From assembly GCA_001870995.2 (NCBI GenBank), contig MLAV02000017.1, positions 85,799 through 149,798 on the forward strand: 64,000 nucleotides of DNA, read 5' to 3'. The notes beneath the pieces were generated by a model that worked only from the letters and a program-made list of their open reading frames with translations, was not told the DNA's origin and did not search any database. Below, piece after piece: positions 34,639 to 43,380 of the stretch. Each line of letters begins with the position of its first letter. Positions within the stretch are counted from its first letter, which is position 1. A program made the position numbers and the translations under genes. This DNA is from Chitinophaga sp. CB10 (lineage in GTDB: Bacteria; Bacteroidota; Bacteroidia; Chitinophagales; Chitinophagaceae).

Positions 34639-35874
34639 TTATTTAAACTGTATTGCTTTTATCGGCGTGATTTTACGGATAATGAGCGAAGGTAAAAGCA
34701 ATACAGCCGTACATACCACGAAGGTGCCTACGTTGATCAGTACGATCTCGTGCCAGCGCAGCGCTACTGCCGCGGTAGACATGTAGTAGGAATCTTCCGG
34801 CAGCCGCAGTATGCCGGTTTTCAGTTGCAGGAAGGCCAGCCCCAGGCCGAGGATATTCCCGATAATTACGCCCAGCAATACGATGTAGGCCGCCTGGAAA
34901 ACAAATATTTTCTGAATGCTCCAGTTGCGCATCCCCAGCGCTTTCAGGGTACCCACCATGTTCGTACGTTCCAGGATGAGGATGAGGATAGCAGTGATCA
35001 TGTTGATAATGGCCACGATGGTCATGATGGCAATGATGATCACTTCATTTTGCCCCTGCAGTTGCAGCCAGTCAAAGATGTTGGGATATATTTCCCGGAT
35101 GGTGCGGGTGAAAAGCTCGTCTGGCAGCAGGTTTCCATCGATGTAGCTGGCAACGGTATCCATCTGGTGATAATCTTTCAGGGAGATTTCATAGCCGCCG
35201 ATCTCGTCCGGCAGCCAGTCGTTCAGCTTGCGCACGAGGTTGATATCGCCGATGACGTAGGTTTTATCGTACTCTTCGATGGAGGTTTTGTAAATGCCGC
35301 TGATGGTGAGCCGCCGCGCGCGGGGGGATTGCCCGCCGCCCTGTATGAAATACAAAATAACTTTATCGTGAAGCTTTAACTCCAGGTCCCTGGCCAGCGA
35401 GGCGGAAATGAGGATGCCCTGCGCATAGGCGGAGTCGGTAAAAGCGGGGATATCGCCTTCTACGAGGTATTCCCTGATCGCAGGCCAGTCGTACCCCTTA
35501 TCCACTCCTTTGAATATAACGCCGGCAATTTCCTTATCCGATTTGATAATGGCTGATTTGGTAGCGTAGGAGCTGATCGTTTTTACCTGGGGGAGATGTT
35601 GGATGCCCGTTATCAGCGCCGTATCGGCCGTGAAGGGTTTTTCCTGCGTCAGCGGGCCGGCGTTGGGTTGGTACTGGTTAATGTGGATGTGCCCCCAAAA
35701 ACTGAATACTTTCTCCTGTATCACTTGCTGGAAGCCGTTAACAAAGCCTGTAGCCAGTATCATCACCGCCACGCTGATAGCGGTGGCCCACATGGCGATG
35801 CGGATGATGACTTTGGAAAAGGATTTGTTTTTGTTGAAGGCTATCCTGTTAGCAATGAATTGAGAAATACGCAT
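34639..35874 (-). CDS. ABC transporter permease, LolC/LolE/FtsX type
   Basis: About 411 residues from M-R-I-S-Q-F-I-A-N-R-I-A-F (35874), the usual opening of this family. TM1 (I-A-M-W-A-T-A-I-S-V-A-V-M-I-L-A-T-G, about 25-42) is followed by a large periplasmic MacB_PCD-like region and three C-terminal TMs (A-I-M-T-I-V-A-I-I-N-M-I-T-A-I-L-I-L-I-L-E-R; the cytoplasmic coupling string G-T-L-K-A-L-G-M-R-N-W-S-I-Q; last TM before I-R-K-I-T-P-I-K-A-I-Q). LolC/E release lipoproteins towards the outer membrane. The LolD-like ATPase at 49773 may be its partner. Convergent with the previous gene with only 3 bp between stops. Confidence 0.8.
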   Translation of the reverse strand: MRISQFIANRIAFNKNKSFSKVIIRIAMWATAISVAVMILATGFVNGFQQVIQEKVFSFWGHIHINQYQPNAGPLTQEKPFTADTALITGIQHLPQVKTISSYATKSAIIKSDKEIAGVIFKGVDKGYDWPAIREYLVEGDIPAFTDSAYAQGILISASLARDLELKLHDKVILYFIQGGGQSPRARRLTISGIYKTSIEEYDKTYVIGDINLVRKLNDWLPDEIGGYEISLKDYHQMDTVASYIDGNLLPDELFTRTIREIYPNIFDWLQLQGQNEVIIIAIMTIVAIINMITAILILILERTNMVGTLKALGMRNWSIQKIFVFQAAYIVLLGVIIGNILGLGLAFLQLKTGILRLPEDSYYMSTAAVALRWHEIVLINVGTFVVCTAVLLLPSLIIRKITPIKAIQFK

Positions 35875-35987
35875 GTATGGTCCTGCTGTTATTTCTAATA
35901 AAGGTAAACTCCCTCCGGACAAAATCAAAAAAATCCCAAAACGTAAATCTCAAAATAGTTGTAACTTGAATTGATCAAATACCCAGT

Positions 35988-37274
35988 ATGCGTAAAGTAC
36001 TTGTTTATGTGGCTGTTATGATTACAGCATGGATACCTGTAGCACTGAAAGCCCAGCAACTCGCCGTTACTCCTGATCATGTTTATATGAACAACATCAA
36101 GTCGGTAAAGCTGAACCAGGCCGGCGATCCGCTGAGTTTACCCATGGTTACGCTAAACTCCGGCGAAAAGCTGGAACTGGCTTTTGATGACCTGGATAAC
36201 GATGTGAAAGATTACTATTACACGTTTGTACTTTGTAATGCGGACTGGACGCCCGCCCAGGTGAACCAGCTGGAATACCTGCGGGGCTTTTCTTCGACGA
36301 GGATTCAGAACTACCGCCTGTCCAGCGTGGCCTTCCAGCGTTATACGCACTACAGCGCCATCCTGCCGGATAACAGTTTTCCTACCCGTTCCGGCAATTA
36401 TATACTGAAAGTGTACCTGGATAGCGATACCTCGCAGCTGGCTTTTACGCGCCGGCTCATGGTGGTGGAAAACAAAGCGGGGATTGCCGGTTTCATACAG
36501 CAAACCATTTCCCCGAAGCTGTTCCGCACGCACCAGAAAGTGAATTTCGAACTGAACACCGGTGCGCTGAATATTGTGAACCCCTTTGAACAGATCAAGG
36601 TGGTGATATTACAGAATGCCCGGTGGGACAACGCAATCAGCGGTATCCGGCCTTCCTTCATCAACGGGAATGTGTTTAAATACAATGCTGAAATCGACTG
36701 CGTATTCCCTGGTGGCAAGGAGTTCCGCTGGATAGACCTGCGGAGCTTCCGCCTGCAAACCGAGCGGGTGCGCCATACGGAATATCACAAGAACAGCACG
36801 GATGTTTACGCCGTGCCGGATGCGGAACGCGCGGATAAAATTTACCAGTTCATCAAAGATATTAACGGCCGGTATTACCTGGCTACGCTGGATGATTACA
36901 ATCCGAATTTTGAAGGGGATTATGCGACGGTGCATTTCTCTTTCCTCTCTCGGGAGCCGTATGCGAATTACGACATGTACCTCTTTGGCGAGATGACCAA
37001 TTACGAGTGCAATGAACTCAACCGGATGACCTACAATCCGCAAACGCGGTCGTATGAGTGCAACCTGCTGCTGAAGCAGGGTTATTACAATTACATTTAC
37101 GGGCTGGTGGATAAGGCGGATCCTACCGGCAAATTTGATACCTCGCTCACGGAGGGCGACAGCTGGGAAACGGAGAACAACTACACCATCCTGCTGTATT
37201 ACCGCGCGCTGGGCGCCAGGAACGACGAGCTGGTATCTACCATTACCCTGAATTCAATTCTTAACAGGAAATAA
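35988..37274 (+). CDS. DUF5103 protein, type IX secretion plug-domain type
   Basis: A 428-residue secreted protein; signal peptide ends L-K-A-Q. The mature part matches the DUF5103 pattern: an N-terminal beta domain (Y-Y-Y-T-F-V-L-C-N-A-D-W-T-P-A-Q, followed by Y-L-R-G-F), a middle segment L-M-V-V-E-N-K-A-G-I-A-G, and a C-terminal part with D-Y-A-T-V-H-F-S-F...D-M-Y-L-F-G-E-M-T-N-Y...G-Y-Y-N-Y-I-Y-G. This protein has been found as the periplasmic plug bound to the SprA translocon of T9SS. Other T9SS genes are not in the window. Single gene. Confidence 0.8.
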   Translation: MRKVLVYVAVMITAWIPVALKAQQLAVTPDHVYMNNIKSVKLNQAGDPLSLPMVTLNSGEKLELAFDDLDNDVKDYYYTFVLCNADWTPAQVNQLEYLRGFSSTRIQNYRLSSVAFQRYTHYSAILPDNSFPTRSGNYILKVYLDSDTSQLAFTRRLMVVENKAGIAGFIQQTISPKLFRTHQKVNFELNTGALNIVNPFEQIKVVILQNARWDNAISGIRPSFINGNVFKYNAEIDCVFPGGKEFRWIDLRSFRLQTERVRHTEYHKNSTDVYAVPDAERADKIYQFIKDINGRYYLATLDDYNPNFEGDYATVHFSFLSREPYANYDMYLFGEMTNYECNELNRMTYNPQTRSYECNLLLKQGYYNYIYGLVDKADPTGKFDTSLTEGDSWETENNYTILLYYRALGARNDELVSTITLNSILNRK

Positions 37275-37293
37275 AAAGTTTGCCATGCAGGCA

Positions 37294-37330
37294 TAAAAAA
37301 AGGACGGCTGTGAAGGCTGTCCTTTTTTTA
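37294..37330. terminator. Bidirectional terminator between the plug-domain gene and ndh
   Basis: AAAAAAAGGACGGC and GGCTGTCCTTTTTTT make a stem with one mismatch, A and T runs at both sides. Confidence 0.85.
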
Positions 37331-37341
37331 TGTATAGCAAA

Positions 37342-38655
37342 TTACGAAACAATTGTCTGCCGGAGTTTCACAATGTTGGCAGCGCCGCGTTTGATGATGA
37401 TGCGGGTGCCGCGTTCGAAGGTGAAGTAGCGGTAGAACCAGTTGATGAACACCACGAGTTTGTTACGGAATCCGAGGAGGCTCATGAGGTGGACGATCAT
37501 CCACACTACCCAGGCGGGGAATCCGCTGAGTTTGATGCCGGCAAATTCAGCCACGGCGCGGTTTCTACCGATGGTGGCCATACTGCCGAGGTCTTTATAG
37601 TGAAATGCTTTCAGCGGTTTTTGCTGCAATTCATTTTTGAGGTTGGCAGCCAGGTTCACGCCCTGTTGGATCGCTACCTGCGCTACCATGGGGTAGCCTT
37701 TCGGGAAGCGGGAGTCGTTGGTCATCTGGGCAATGTCGCCGATGGCGTAGATGTTGGTAAAGCCTTTCACCTGGTTGAATTCATTGACGAGTATGCGGCC
37801 GTTAGGCAGGATCACATCCGGCGCAATGCCTTCTACCGGTACGCCTTTTACGCCGGCGGACCACAGGAGGGACTGGGTTTTGATTTGTTCGCCGGTGCTG
37901 AGCGTCACCACGGCGCCGTCGTAATCTTTTACGCCGGTGGAGAGCATCACCCGCACGCCTAATTCTTCCAGCGCTTTCACGGTTTTTTCGGAAGTATGAT
38001 CGGAGAAGGAGGCGAGGAGCCGCGGCCCTGCTTCGATCAAATACACGTTCATGAGGTTTTGCGGAATGGAAGGATAATCTTTAGGCAGAATATATTTACG
38101 CAGTTCAGCGAAGGCGCCGGCGAGTTCCACGCCGGTAGGGCCGCCGCCTACCATCACGAAGTTGAGTTTAGGTTTGATCTCTTCCGGATCAGTGAGGAGT
38201 AAGCTCTCTTCAAACTGTTTAACCACGTAGTTACGAATCTGTACCGCTTCGATGAGGGACTTCATACCGATGGCGTTGGCTTCGATGGTTTTATTGCCGA
38301 AGAAGTTGGTATTGCTGCCGGTGGCAAATACGAGGTAGTCGTACCGCAGTTCGCCAATACCGGTTTCCAGTATGTTGTCCTGTGGGCGTACGCCCGTTAC
38401 TTCCGCCATGCGGAATTCCAGGTTTTTCTGTTTACGGAAAATCCCCCGCAGCGGGAAGGCGATACTATCCGGCTCCAGGCCCGCTGTGGATACCTGGTAG
38501 AGCAGTGGCTGAAACAGGTGATAGTTGTTCCTGTCCAGCAACACTACCTGAACGGGCAGGTTTTTCAGGTGTTTAGCAAGATTAATCCCTCCAAAACCAC
38601 CCCCTACTATTACTACCCTTGGATTGTTCGTTTCCGGAATGTTGAGCTGACTCAT
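37342..38655 (-). CDS. ndh: Type II NADH:quinone dehydrogenase
   Basis: A 437-residue single-subunit flavoprotein passing electrons from NADH to quinone without pumping protons. FAD motif V-V-I-V-G-G-G-F-G-G-I-N (residues about 14-25), NADH motif F-V-M-V-G-G-G-P-T-G-V-E-L-A-G (about 166-180), the T-N-I-Y-A-I-G-D FAD-phosphate motif, and the quinone-site Q-x-G (V-A-I-Q-Q-G) are seen. A C-terminal amphipathic stretch (A-W-V-V-W-M-I-V-H-L-M-S-L-L-G-F) anchors it at the inner face of the membrane. Two small dyads lie upstream (38751-38774 and 38781-38795). Confidence 0.9.
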   Translation of the reverse strand: MSQLNIPETNNPRVVIVGGGFGGINLAKHLKNLPVQVVLLDRNNYHLFQPLLYQVSTAGLEPDSIAFPLRGIFRKQKNLEFRMAEVTGVRPQDNILETGIGELRYDYLVFATGSNTNFFGNKTIEANAIGMKSLIEAVQIRNYVVKQFEESLLLTDPEEIKPKLNFVMVGGGPTGVELAGAFAELRKYILPKDYPSIPQNLMNVYLIEAGPRLLASFSDHTSEKTVKALEELGVRVMLSTGVKDYDGAVVTLSTGEQIKTQSLLWSAGVKGVPVEGIAPDVILPNGRILVNEFNQVKGFTNIYAIGDIAQMTNDSRFPKGYPMVAQVAIQQGVNLAANLKNELQQKPLKAFHYKDLGSMATIGRNRAVAEFAGIKLSGFPAWVVWMIVHLMSLLGFRNKLVVFINWFYRYFTFERGTRIIIKRGAANIVKLRQTIVS

Positions 38656-38750
38656 AAGTTTCAGTTTAAAAGATATGTCTGATTCGTTGTTTCCCTATTA
38701 TCACTGTTAGCAAATCCTATGCTATCCGTTAATAATTATCAAAGTTACTA

Positions 38751-38795
38751 AACTTTCAGAAAAATATGAAAGTTAAAAATGTGTAAATTATACAC
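38751..38795. promoter_or_regulatory. Two dyads upstream of ndh
   Basis: AACTTTC/GAAAGTT (38751-38757 and 38768-38774) and GTGTA/TACAC (38781-38785 and 38791-38795). They lie about 100-140 bp before ndh on an AT-rich background and could be operator sites. No protein is assigned. Confidence 0.3.
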
Positions 38796-38828
38796 AAAGG
38801 TCATGGATTTTGGGAATAAAATAAAAAA

Positions 38829-38870
38829 TAGTTGGGCCTGCGGCCCGGCGGCTGCGCCGGTTTTTATTTT
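38829..38870 (-). terminator. Double-hairpin terminator of glpK
   Basis: On the minus strand, CCGGCG-CAGC-CGCCGG and GGGCC-GCA-GGCCC follow the glpK stop and end in AACTATTTTTTATTTT. The two stems share two bases, so they may be alternative folds. Confidence 0.7.
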
Positions 38871-38885
38871 TTAGGGAGAAGATTT
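38864..38885. repeat. Half-copy of the dispersed intergenic end motif overlapping the glpK stop
   Basis: ATTTTTTAGGGAGAAGATTTA matches the left end of the element at 3947-4080 (ATTTTGGGGGGAGAAGATTTA). The last bases are part of the glpK stop codon. Confidence 0.4.
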
Positions 38886-40374
38886 ACTCCGTCCATGCCT
38901 GAGCTGCCCGTATGGCCCGTTCCCAGCTATGGCACAGCCGTTGCCGTACCGTTTCGTCCATGGCGGGCCGGAAGGAGGCATTTATTTTCCACTGTTGTGC
39001 TAATGTTTCCACACTATCCCAGAATCCAACGGCGAGTCCGGCCAGGTAAGCGGCGCCTAGGGCGGTAGTCTCCGTGATATTGGGCCGCACGACGGTGGCA
39101 TTGAGGATATCCGCCTGGAACTGCATGAGCAGGTTATTGCTGGTAGCGCCGCCGTCTACACGCAGCTCGCTGACTTCCATACCGGTATCGGCTTGCATGG
39201 CGGTCAGCACGTCGCGGGTTTGGTAGGCAATGCTTTCCAGGGCCGCCCGGGCAATGTGGGCGGCGGTGGAGCCGCGGGTGAGGCCTACCATGGTGCCGCG
39301 GGCGTATTGGTTCCAGTAGGGCGCTCCCAGGCCGGCAAAAGCGGGCACTAAAAAAACGCCGTCGCTATCGTGTACCGTGGCTGCCAGCTTTTCCACATCG
39401 GCGGAGTGGCGGATGATGCCGAGGCCATCCCGTAGCCATTGCACCACGGCCCCGCCGATGAAGATGCTGCCTTCCAGGGCGTAGCTCGTTTTTCCGTTGA
39501 TCTTCCAGGCCACGGTGGTGAGCAGGTTGTTTTTGGAAGGGATGGGTTTATCGCCGGTATTGAGTACCATAAAGCACCCGGTGCCATAAGTGTTTTTGAT
39601 CATGCCGGGCTGCGTGCATAGCTGGCCGAACAAAGCGGCCTGCTGGTCGCCCGCAATGCCGGCAATGGGAATGCTGAAAGGCGTCAGGGTAGGGGAAGTA
39701 TTGCCATACACCTCGCTGGATGCCCTTACCTCCGGCATCATGCTGGCGGGGATGTCGAAAAATTGCAGCAGCTCCTGGTCCCATTGCATATCGTGGATAT
39801 TAAACAGCAGGGTACGGGAGGCGTTGCTGGGGTCCGTGATGTGTAACTGGCCGCGCGTGTAATTCCAGATGATCCAGGTATCCACGGTGCCGAAGGCCAG
39901 CTCCCCGTTTTCCGCTTTGGCGCGGGCATCGGGCACGTTATCGAGTATCCATTTTATCTTGGTGGCGGAGAAGTAGGCGTCGAGTATCAGCCCGGTTTTA
40001 TCCCTGATGAAGGCTTCTTTTCCTTCCTTTTTGAGCTGGTTGCAGAGGTCGGCCGTGCGGCGGTCCTGCCAGACGATGGCGTTATGTACAGGCTTGCCCG
40101 TTTTCCGGTCCCATACGATGGTGGTTTCCCGTTGGTTGGTAATGCCGATGGCGGCAATTTCCGCGCCGCTGGTATTGGCCCGCAACAGCACTTCCCCGGC
40201 CACGCCGGCCTGCGTGGTCCATATTTCCATGGGGTCGTGTTCTACCCATCCGGCCTGGGGGAATATCTGTTTGAATTCTTTTTGCGCTACGGCAACGATA
40301 GCGCCTTGTTTATCAAAAACTATCGCGCGGGAGGAGGTGGTGCCCTGGTCCAGTGCTAGGATGTATTTCGCCAT
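38884..40374 (-). CDS. glpK: Glycerol kinase
   Basis: A 496-residue FGGY kinase that makes sn-glycerol 3-phosphate from glycerol and ATP. Start M-A-K-Y-I-L-A-L-D-Q-G-T-T-S-S-R-A-I-V-F is characteristic, as are N-Q-R-E-T-T-I-V-W-D, W-Q-D-R-R-T-A, G-T-V-D-T-W-I-I-W, the FGGY signature region and A-G-D-Q-Q-A-A-L-F-G-Q. The C-terminal motif R-V-D-G-G-A-T-S-N-N-L-L-M-Q-F-Q-A-D is complete. No glpF or glpD adjoins. Closed by a double hairpin. Confidence 0.95.
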   Translation of the reverse strand: MAKYILALDQGTTSSRAIVFDKQGAIVAVAQKEFKQIFPQAGWVEHDPMEIWTTQAGVAGEVLLRANTSGAEIAAIGITNQRETTIVWDRKTGKPVHNAIVWQDRRTADLCNQLKKEGKEAFIRDKTGLILDAYFSATKIKWILDNVPDARAKAENGELAFGTVDTWIIWNYTRGQLHITDPSNASRTLLFNIHDMQWDQELLQFFDIPASMMPEVRASSEVYGNTSPTLTPFSIPIAGIAGDQQAALFGQLCTQPGMIKNTYGTGCFMVLNTGDKPIPSKNNLLTTVAWKINGKTSYALEGSIFIGGAVVQWLRDGLGIIRHSADVEKLAATVHDSDGVFLVPAFAGLGAPYWNQYARGTMVGLTRGSTAAHIARAALESIAYQTRDVLTAMQADTGMEVSELRVDGGATSNNLLMQFQADILNATVVRPNITETTALGAAYLAGLAVGFWDSVETLAQQWKINASFRPAMDETVRQRLCHSWERAIRAAQAWTE

Positions 40375-40591
40375 AATGGGTATGTTTTCAGTGCGTTAAC
40401 TGAGATACAACAGCGAAGCGGGGGATTTGTTTTTCCCCGGGGTGGAGAGGGGATTTTGAGGCAGGGGAATGATTATTGAGTTTTTTAAGGGTAAAGGTCT
40501 GAAGAGGGGGCTTGTGAGGCACTGCTGTTGCCCGCAAAAAATCCCGTACTAGCAACAATCCTTCCTGCAGGCATGTACTGCCTTTCCCCGC

Positions 40592-40626
40592 AAAAAAAAT
40601 CCCCGGTACATCTCTGCACCGGGGAT
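40592..40626 (-). terminator. Intrinsic terminator of the transaldolase gene
   Basis: ATCCCCGGT (40599-40607) and ACCGGGGAT (40618-40626), with a run of As at 40592-40599 giving the U tract on the minus strand. Confidence 0.85.
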
Positions 40627-40649
40627 ACACCATCTAAAAAATATTGCGA

Positions 40650-41303
40650 TTACATTTTCTTGGCATCTTCCAAGAACTTCGCCAGGCCGATATCCGTTAA
40701 CGGATGTTTCAGCAGGCCAAGGATTGAATCTAACGGGCAGGTGCAAACATCTGCGCCTGCTTCCGCACATTTCACAATGTGGAGCGCGTTACGGATTGAG
40801 GCAGCCAGAATTTCAGTTTTGAAACCCTGAATGCTGTAAATCTGGGCGATCTGAGCGATCAGCTCAACGCCGTCCCAGCTGCTGTCATCGATACGACCGA
40901 TGAAAGGAGACACGTAGGTAGCACCTGCTTTAGCAGCCAGGATAGCCTGGCCGGCAGAGAATACCAGCGTACAGTTGGTCCTGATATTGTTGTCAGTAAA
41001 CCATTTGATTGCCTTCACACCATCTTTGATCATTGGAACCTTCACTACAATGTTGGAGTCAATTGCAGCCAGCTTCTTACCCTCTTCGATAATGGATGCG
41101 AAATCTGTTGAGAAAACTTCCGCACTTACATCACCATCACCTACAATCTCACAGATGCTTTTGTAATGTTGCAGAATAGCAGCTTCACCTTTAATTCCCT
41201 CTTTTGCCATCAGAGATGGGTTAGTGGTTACACCATCCAGTATGCCGAGATCGTGAGCCTCCTGTATTTGCGCCAGATTAGCTGTATCAATAAAGAATTT
41301 CAT
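40650..41303 (-). CDS. tal: Transaldolase, short (MipB/FSA-like) type
   Basis: A 217-residue TIM-barrel aldolase. It begins M-K-F-F-I-D-T-A-N-L and carries G-V-T-T-N-P-S-L-M-A-K-E-G, the Schiff-base Lys in N-I-V-V-K-V-P-M (about 88), N-C-T-L-V-F-S-A-G-Q-A-I-L-A-A-K-A-G-A-T-Y-V-S-P-F-I-G-R and I-L-A-A-S-I-R-N. It swaps dihydroxyacetone units in the pentose phosphate pathway. A fructose-6-phosphate aldolase activity cannot be ruled out by eye. A promoter match (TTTG-N19-TAATTTA, 41310-41339) precedes it. Confidence 0.9.
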   Translation of the reverse strand: MKFFIDTANLAQIQEAHDLGILDGVTTNPSLMAKEGIKGEAAILQHYKSICEIVGDGDVSAEVFSTDFASIIEEGKKLAAIDSNIVVKVPMIKDGVKAIKWFTDNNIRTNCTLVFSAGQAILAAKAGATYVSPFIGRIDDSSWDGVELIAQIAQIYSIQGFKTEILAASIRNALHIVKCAEAGADVCTCPLDSILGLLKHPLTDIGLAKFLEDAKKM

Positions 41304-41309
41304 ACTATG

Positions 41310-41339
41310 TAAATTAAAAGTTGTACGGTTTGTATCAAA
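41310..41339 (-). promoter_or_regulatory. Putative transaldolase promoter
   Basis: On the minus strand TTTG (41336-41339), 19 bp, TAATTTA (41310-41316). Confidence 0.4.
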
Positions 41340-41419
41340 TTGTGGAGTACTGTCATTAGAAAGGGAGATGGGATATGAACCAGCTGACTAGTGACAGCGA
41401 CCTAATGACCTTTAAAAGA

Positions 41420-41520
41420 AAAAAGGCAAGTTACTTATATCGCACCGCTACAACCGCCTACCCTTGCTACATTCCTGTCCTGGGGGAGTTCAGCAGGAGC
41501 TGGTCGTATAAGACTTGCCG
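41420..41520 (-). ncRNA. ffs: Signal recognition particle RNA, small bacterial (4.5S) type
   Basis: About 100 nt on the minus strand. The closing stem pairs GGCAAGT (41513-41519) with ACTTGCC (41425-41431) and is followed by TTTTTTCTTTT. The domain IV core reads CCAGGACAGGAATGTAGCAA: the GGAA-type tetraloop and the AGCA side of the internal loop that bind Ffh are both there (compare CAGGTCCGGAAGGAAGCAGC of E. coli). The size and single-hairpin shape fit the small SRP RNA with no Alu domain. Its promoter is an exact TTTG-N19-TACCTTTG. It directs signal-peptide-bearing nascent chains to the membrane with Ffh and FtsY. Confidence 0.88.
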
Positions 41521-41524
41521 GTTG

Positions 41525-41555
41525 CAAAGGTAATACAATGTGTTGTAAATCCAAA
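41525..41555 (-). promoter_or_regulatory. SRP RNA promoter
   Basis: On the minus strand TTTG (41552-41555), a 19-bp spacer and TACCTTTG (41525-41532): a full match to the Bacteroidota sigma consensus. The RNA would start near 41520. Confidence 0.75.
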
Positions 41556-41625
41556 TTTTGTACAATATTTCTTAAAAATATTTTTTCTTAAATTTTTTTA
41601 ACAATCGCTGGAACCCTTTACAGTA

Positions 41626-42357
41626 CTACTTTTCAACGGTTGTGTAATAATTGTAATCGTTGAGTACCGTTTCCAGGAAAACCGTGTCAGGCAGGTCAGT
41701 ATTGATTTTCAACACCTCCTTCACCCGGTTGGCTACCCGCGCAGCCAGCTGCCGGTCACCCGTCAGGCTGCGGTCCAGCAGCTCTTTTATCTTGTTCATA
41801 TCCCTGTCAGATAAGCGTAAGATCTCCGGGAACTGCGGCTGGTAATCCACGGCCGACAAATCTCTGAATATCGTTTCCTCTATACTGCCCCTGGCCCTGG
41901 TGCTGATCACGATCGTGCCCGCCACCACATCGCCGAGGCGCTGATTCAACGGCGACCTCAATATGCTCAGTACCGGGATGATCGCCCAGAAGAAAACAGG
42001 CTGCTCAATGATGCGGAAAAACCAGCGCACCAGGTGCTGGCTGGTAGTTGGCACATTGCCCACCATGCCCACCACCTTAATACTCATCGCCATCTTCCCC
42101 GGCGTTTGCCCGTTCATAAACATTTCAAACAGCAACGGGTAAGCTATCACCGGCAACACGATAACAAGAAAGAAGATGACAGCCACCGTAGGCTCTTCAA
42201 ATATTCTTGCCATGGAGCCAATGAGCAGCGCAAAAATCAACACGTACACTCCCCGCACCACCAGGTCTATCAGCCACGCGAGAAAGCGCTGGCCCAGGTC
42301 GGCAGCCTCAAACTCAAGGTCGATGTTAAACGATGTAGGGATTTTGATCGCGGTCAT
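41626..42357 (-). CDS. RDD family membrane protein
   Basis: About 243 residues from M-T-A-I-K-I-P-T-S-F-N-I-D-L-E-F (42357). The RDD motif reads L-G-Q-R-F-L-A-W-L-I-D-L-V-V-R-G (Arg and Asp in TM1, about residues 22-37), followed by further TM helices and the N-G-Q-T-P-G-K-M-A-M-S-I-K-V segment typical of the family. A cytosolic tail of about 90 residues follows. RDD proteins are suggested ion or solute exchangers. It diverges from, and belongs with, the SpoIIM-MoxR operon, a grouping seen in many bacteria. Confidence 0.85.
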   Translation of the reverse strand: MTAIKIPTSFNIDLEFEAADLGQRFLAWLIDLVVRGVYVLIFALLIGSMARIFEEPTVAVIFFLVIVLPVIAYPLLFEMFMNGQTPGKMAMSIKVVGMVGNVPTTSQHLVRWFFRIIEQPVFFWAIIPVLSILRSPLNQRLGDVVAGTIVISTRARGSIEETIFRDLSAVDYQPQFPEILRLSDRDMNKIKELLDRSLTGDRQLAARVANRVKEVLKINTDLPDTVFLETVLNDYNYYTTVEK

Positions 42358-42402
42358 GCTCAAATCTACACAATTGTTTATATATTGTTGCACTATTCAG
42401 GC

Positions 42403-43380
42403 ATGAGAGAATCTCTATTTATCAAGAAGAACTTAGCACGCTGGAAAAAATACCAGGAGGAACCCACCGACAATCCGGATGAGATGTCAGACCGTTTTAT
42501 CTCCACCCTGGACGACCTCGCCTATGCTAAAACCTTTTACAGCTTTAGTAAGGTAACGCGCTATCTCAACACCATTGCCGCCGGCATCTACCAGAAAATA
42601 TACCTGCACAAAAAGGACGACCAAGGCAGGTTCCGGCAGTTCTTCGTGTATGAACTGCCCCTGCTGTTCCGGAAGTACCACCGCACCCTGCTCTATGCCT
42701 TCTGTTTCTTTTCCGTATTCGTGCTGATAGGCTCGTTTTCCTCCGCTCATGACGAAACATTTGTGCGCGGCGTACTCGGAGATGAATACCTCAACATGAC
42801 GGAAAGGAATATCGCCAACGGCGATCCCTTCGGCGTTTACGCCAGCTCCGGGGAATGGTATATGTTCCTGCGCATCGCGTTCAACAATATTTATGTGTCG
42901 ATATCCGTGTTCGTCATGGGCATATTCTGCTCCATCGGCACGCTGTACATGCTCTTTAAAAACGGGGTGATGATCGGCGCTTTCCACTACCTGTTCGTAT
43001 CCCACGGCCTGGGCTGGAAAGCGGTGCTGGTAGTGATGATCCATGGCACGCTGGAATTATCCAGCATCGTGATTGCAGGCTGCGCAGGCCTGATCCTGGG
43101 CAACAGCCTCCTCTTCCCCGGCACCTACAAGCGGATCGACTCCCTGAAAAAAGCAGCGAAAGACGGGGTGAAAATCATGGTGGCATTAGTGCCCGTATTT
43201 ATCGTGGCTGCTTTCCTGGAAGCCTTTATCACCAGGCATGCTACGATGCCTGTTGTCATCAGCCTGCTGATACTGGGCGCCTCGTTGTATTTCATTATAT
43301 TTTATTTCATCTGGTATCCCATCTCTCTGCATAAAAAAGGATATGCCATCAGTGAAACAGGAAAGGTGATCGTAAAATGA
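42403..43380 (+). CDS. SpoIIM/DUF95 family membrane protein
   Basis: A 325-residue protein; start M-R-E-S-L-F-I-K-K-N at 42403, chosen because the longer upstream frame lies on the RDD gene. N-terminal cytosolic helices (residues 1-95) precede several TMs, including the SpoIIM-like blocks I-A-F-N-N-I-Y-V-S-I-S-V-F-V-M-G-I, L-F-K-N-G-V-M-I-G-A-F and I-H-G-T-L-E-L-S-S-I-V-I-A-G. The organism is not a spore former by phylum, so the name reflects the fold only. First gene of the MoxR operon, overlapping the next by 4 bp. Confidence 0.85.
   Translation: MRESLFIKKNLARWKKYQEEPTDNPDEMSDRFISTLDDLAYAKTFYSFSKVTRYLNTIAAGIYQKIYLHKKDDQGRFRQFFVYELPLLFRKYHRTLLYAFCFFSVFVLIGSFSSAHDETFVRGVLGDEYLNMTERNIANGDPFGVYASSGEWYMFLRIAFNNIYVSISVFVMGIFCSIGTLYMLFKNGVMIGAFHYLFVSHGLGWKAVLVVMIHGTLELSSIVIAGCAGLILGNSLLFPGTYKRIDSLKKAAKDGVKIMVALVPVFIVAAFLEAFITRHATMPVVISLLILGASLYFIIFYFIWYPISLHKKGYAISETGKVIVK

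Noticed and set aside
42034..42402. N-terminal extension of the SpoIIM gene
   Set aside because: The extension is His/Arg-rich and lies antisense to the RDD gene; the clean start is at 42403.
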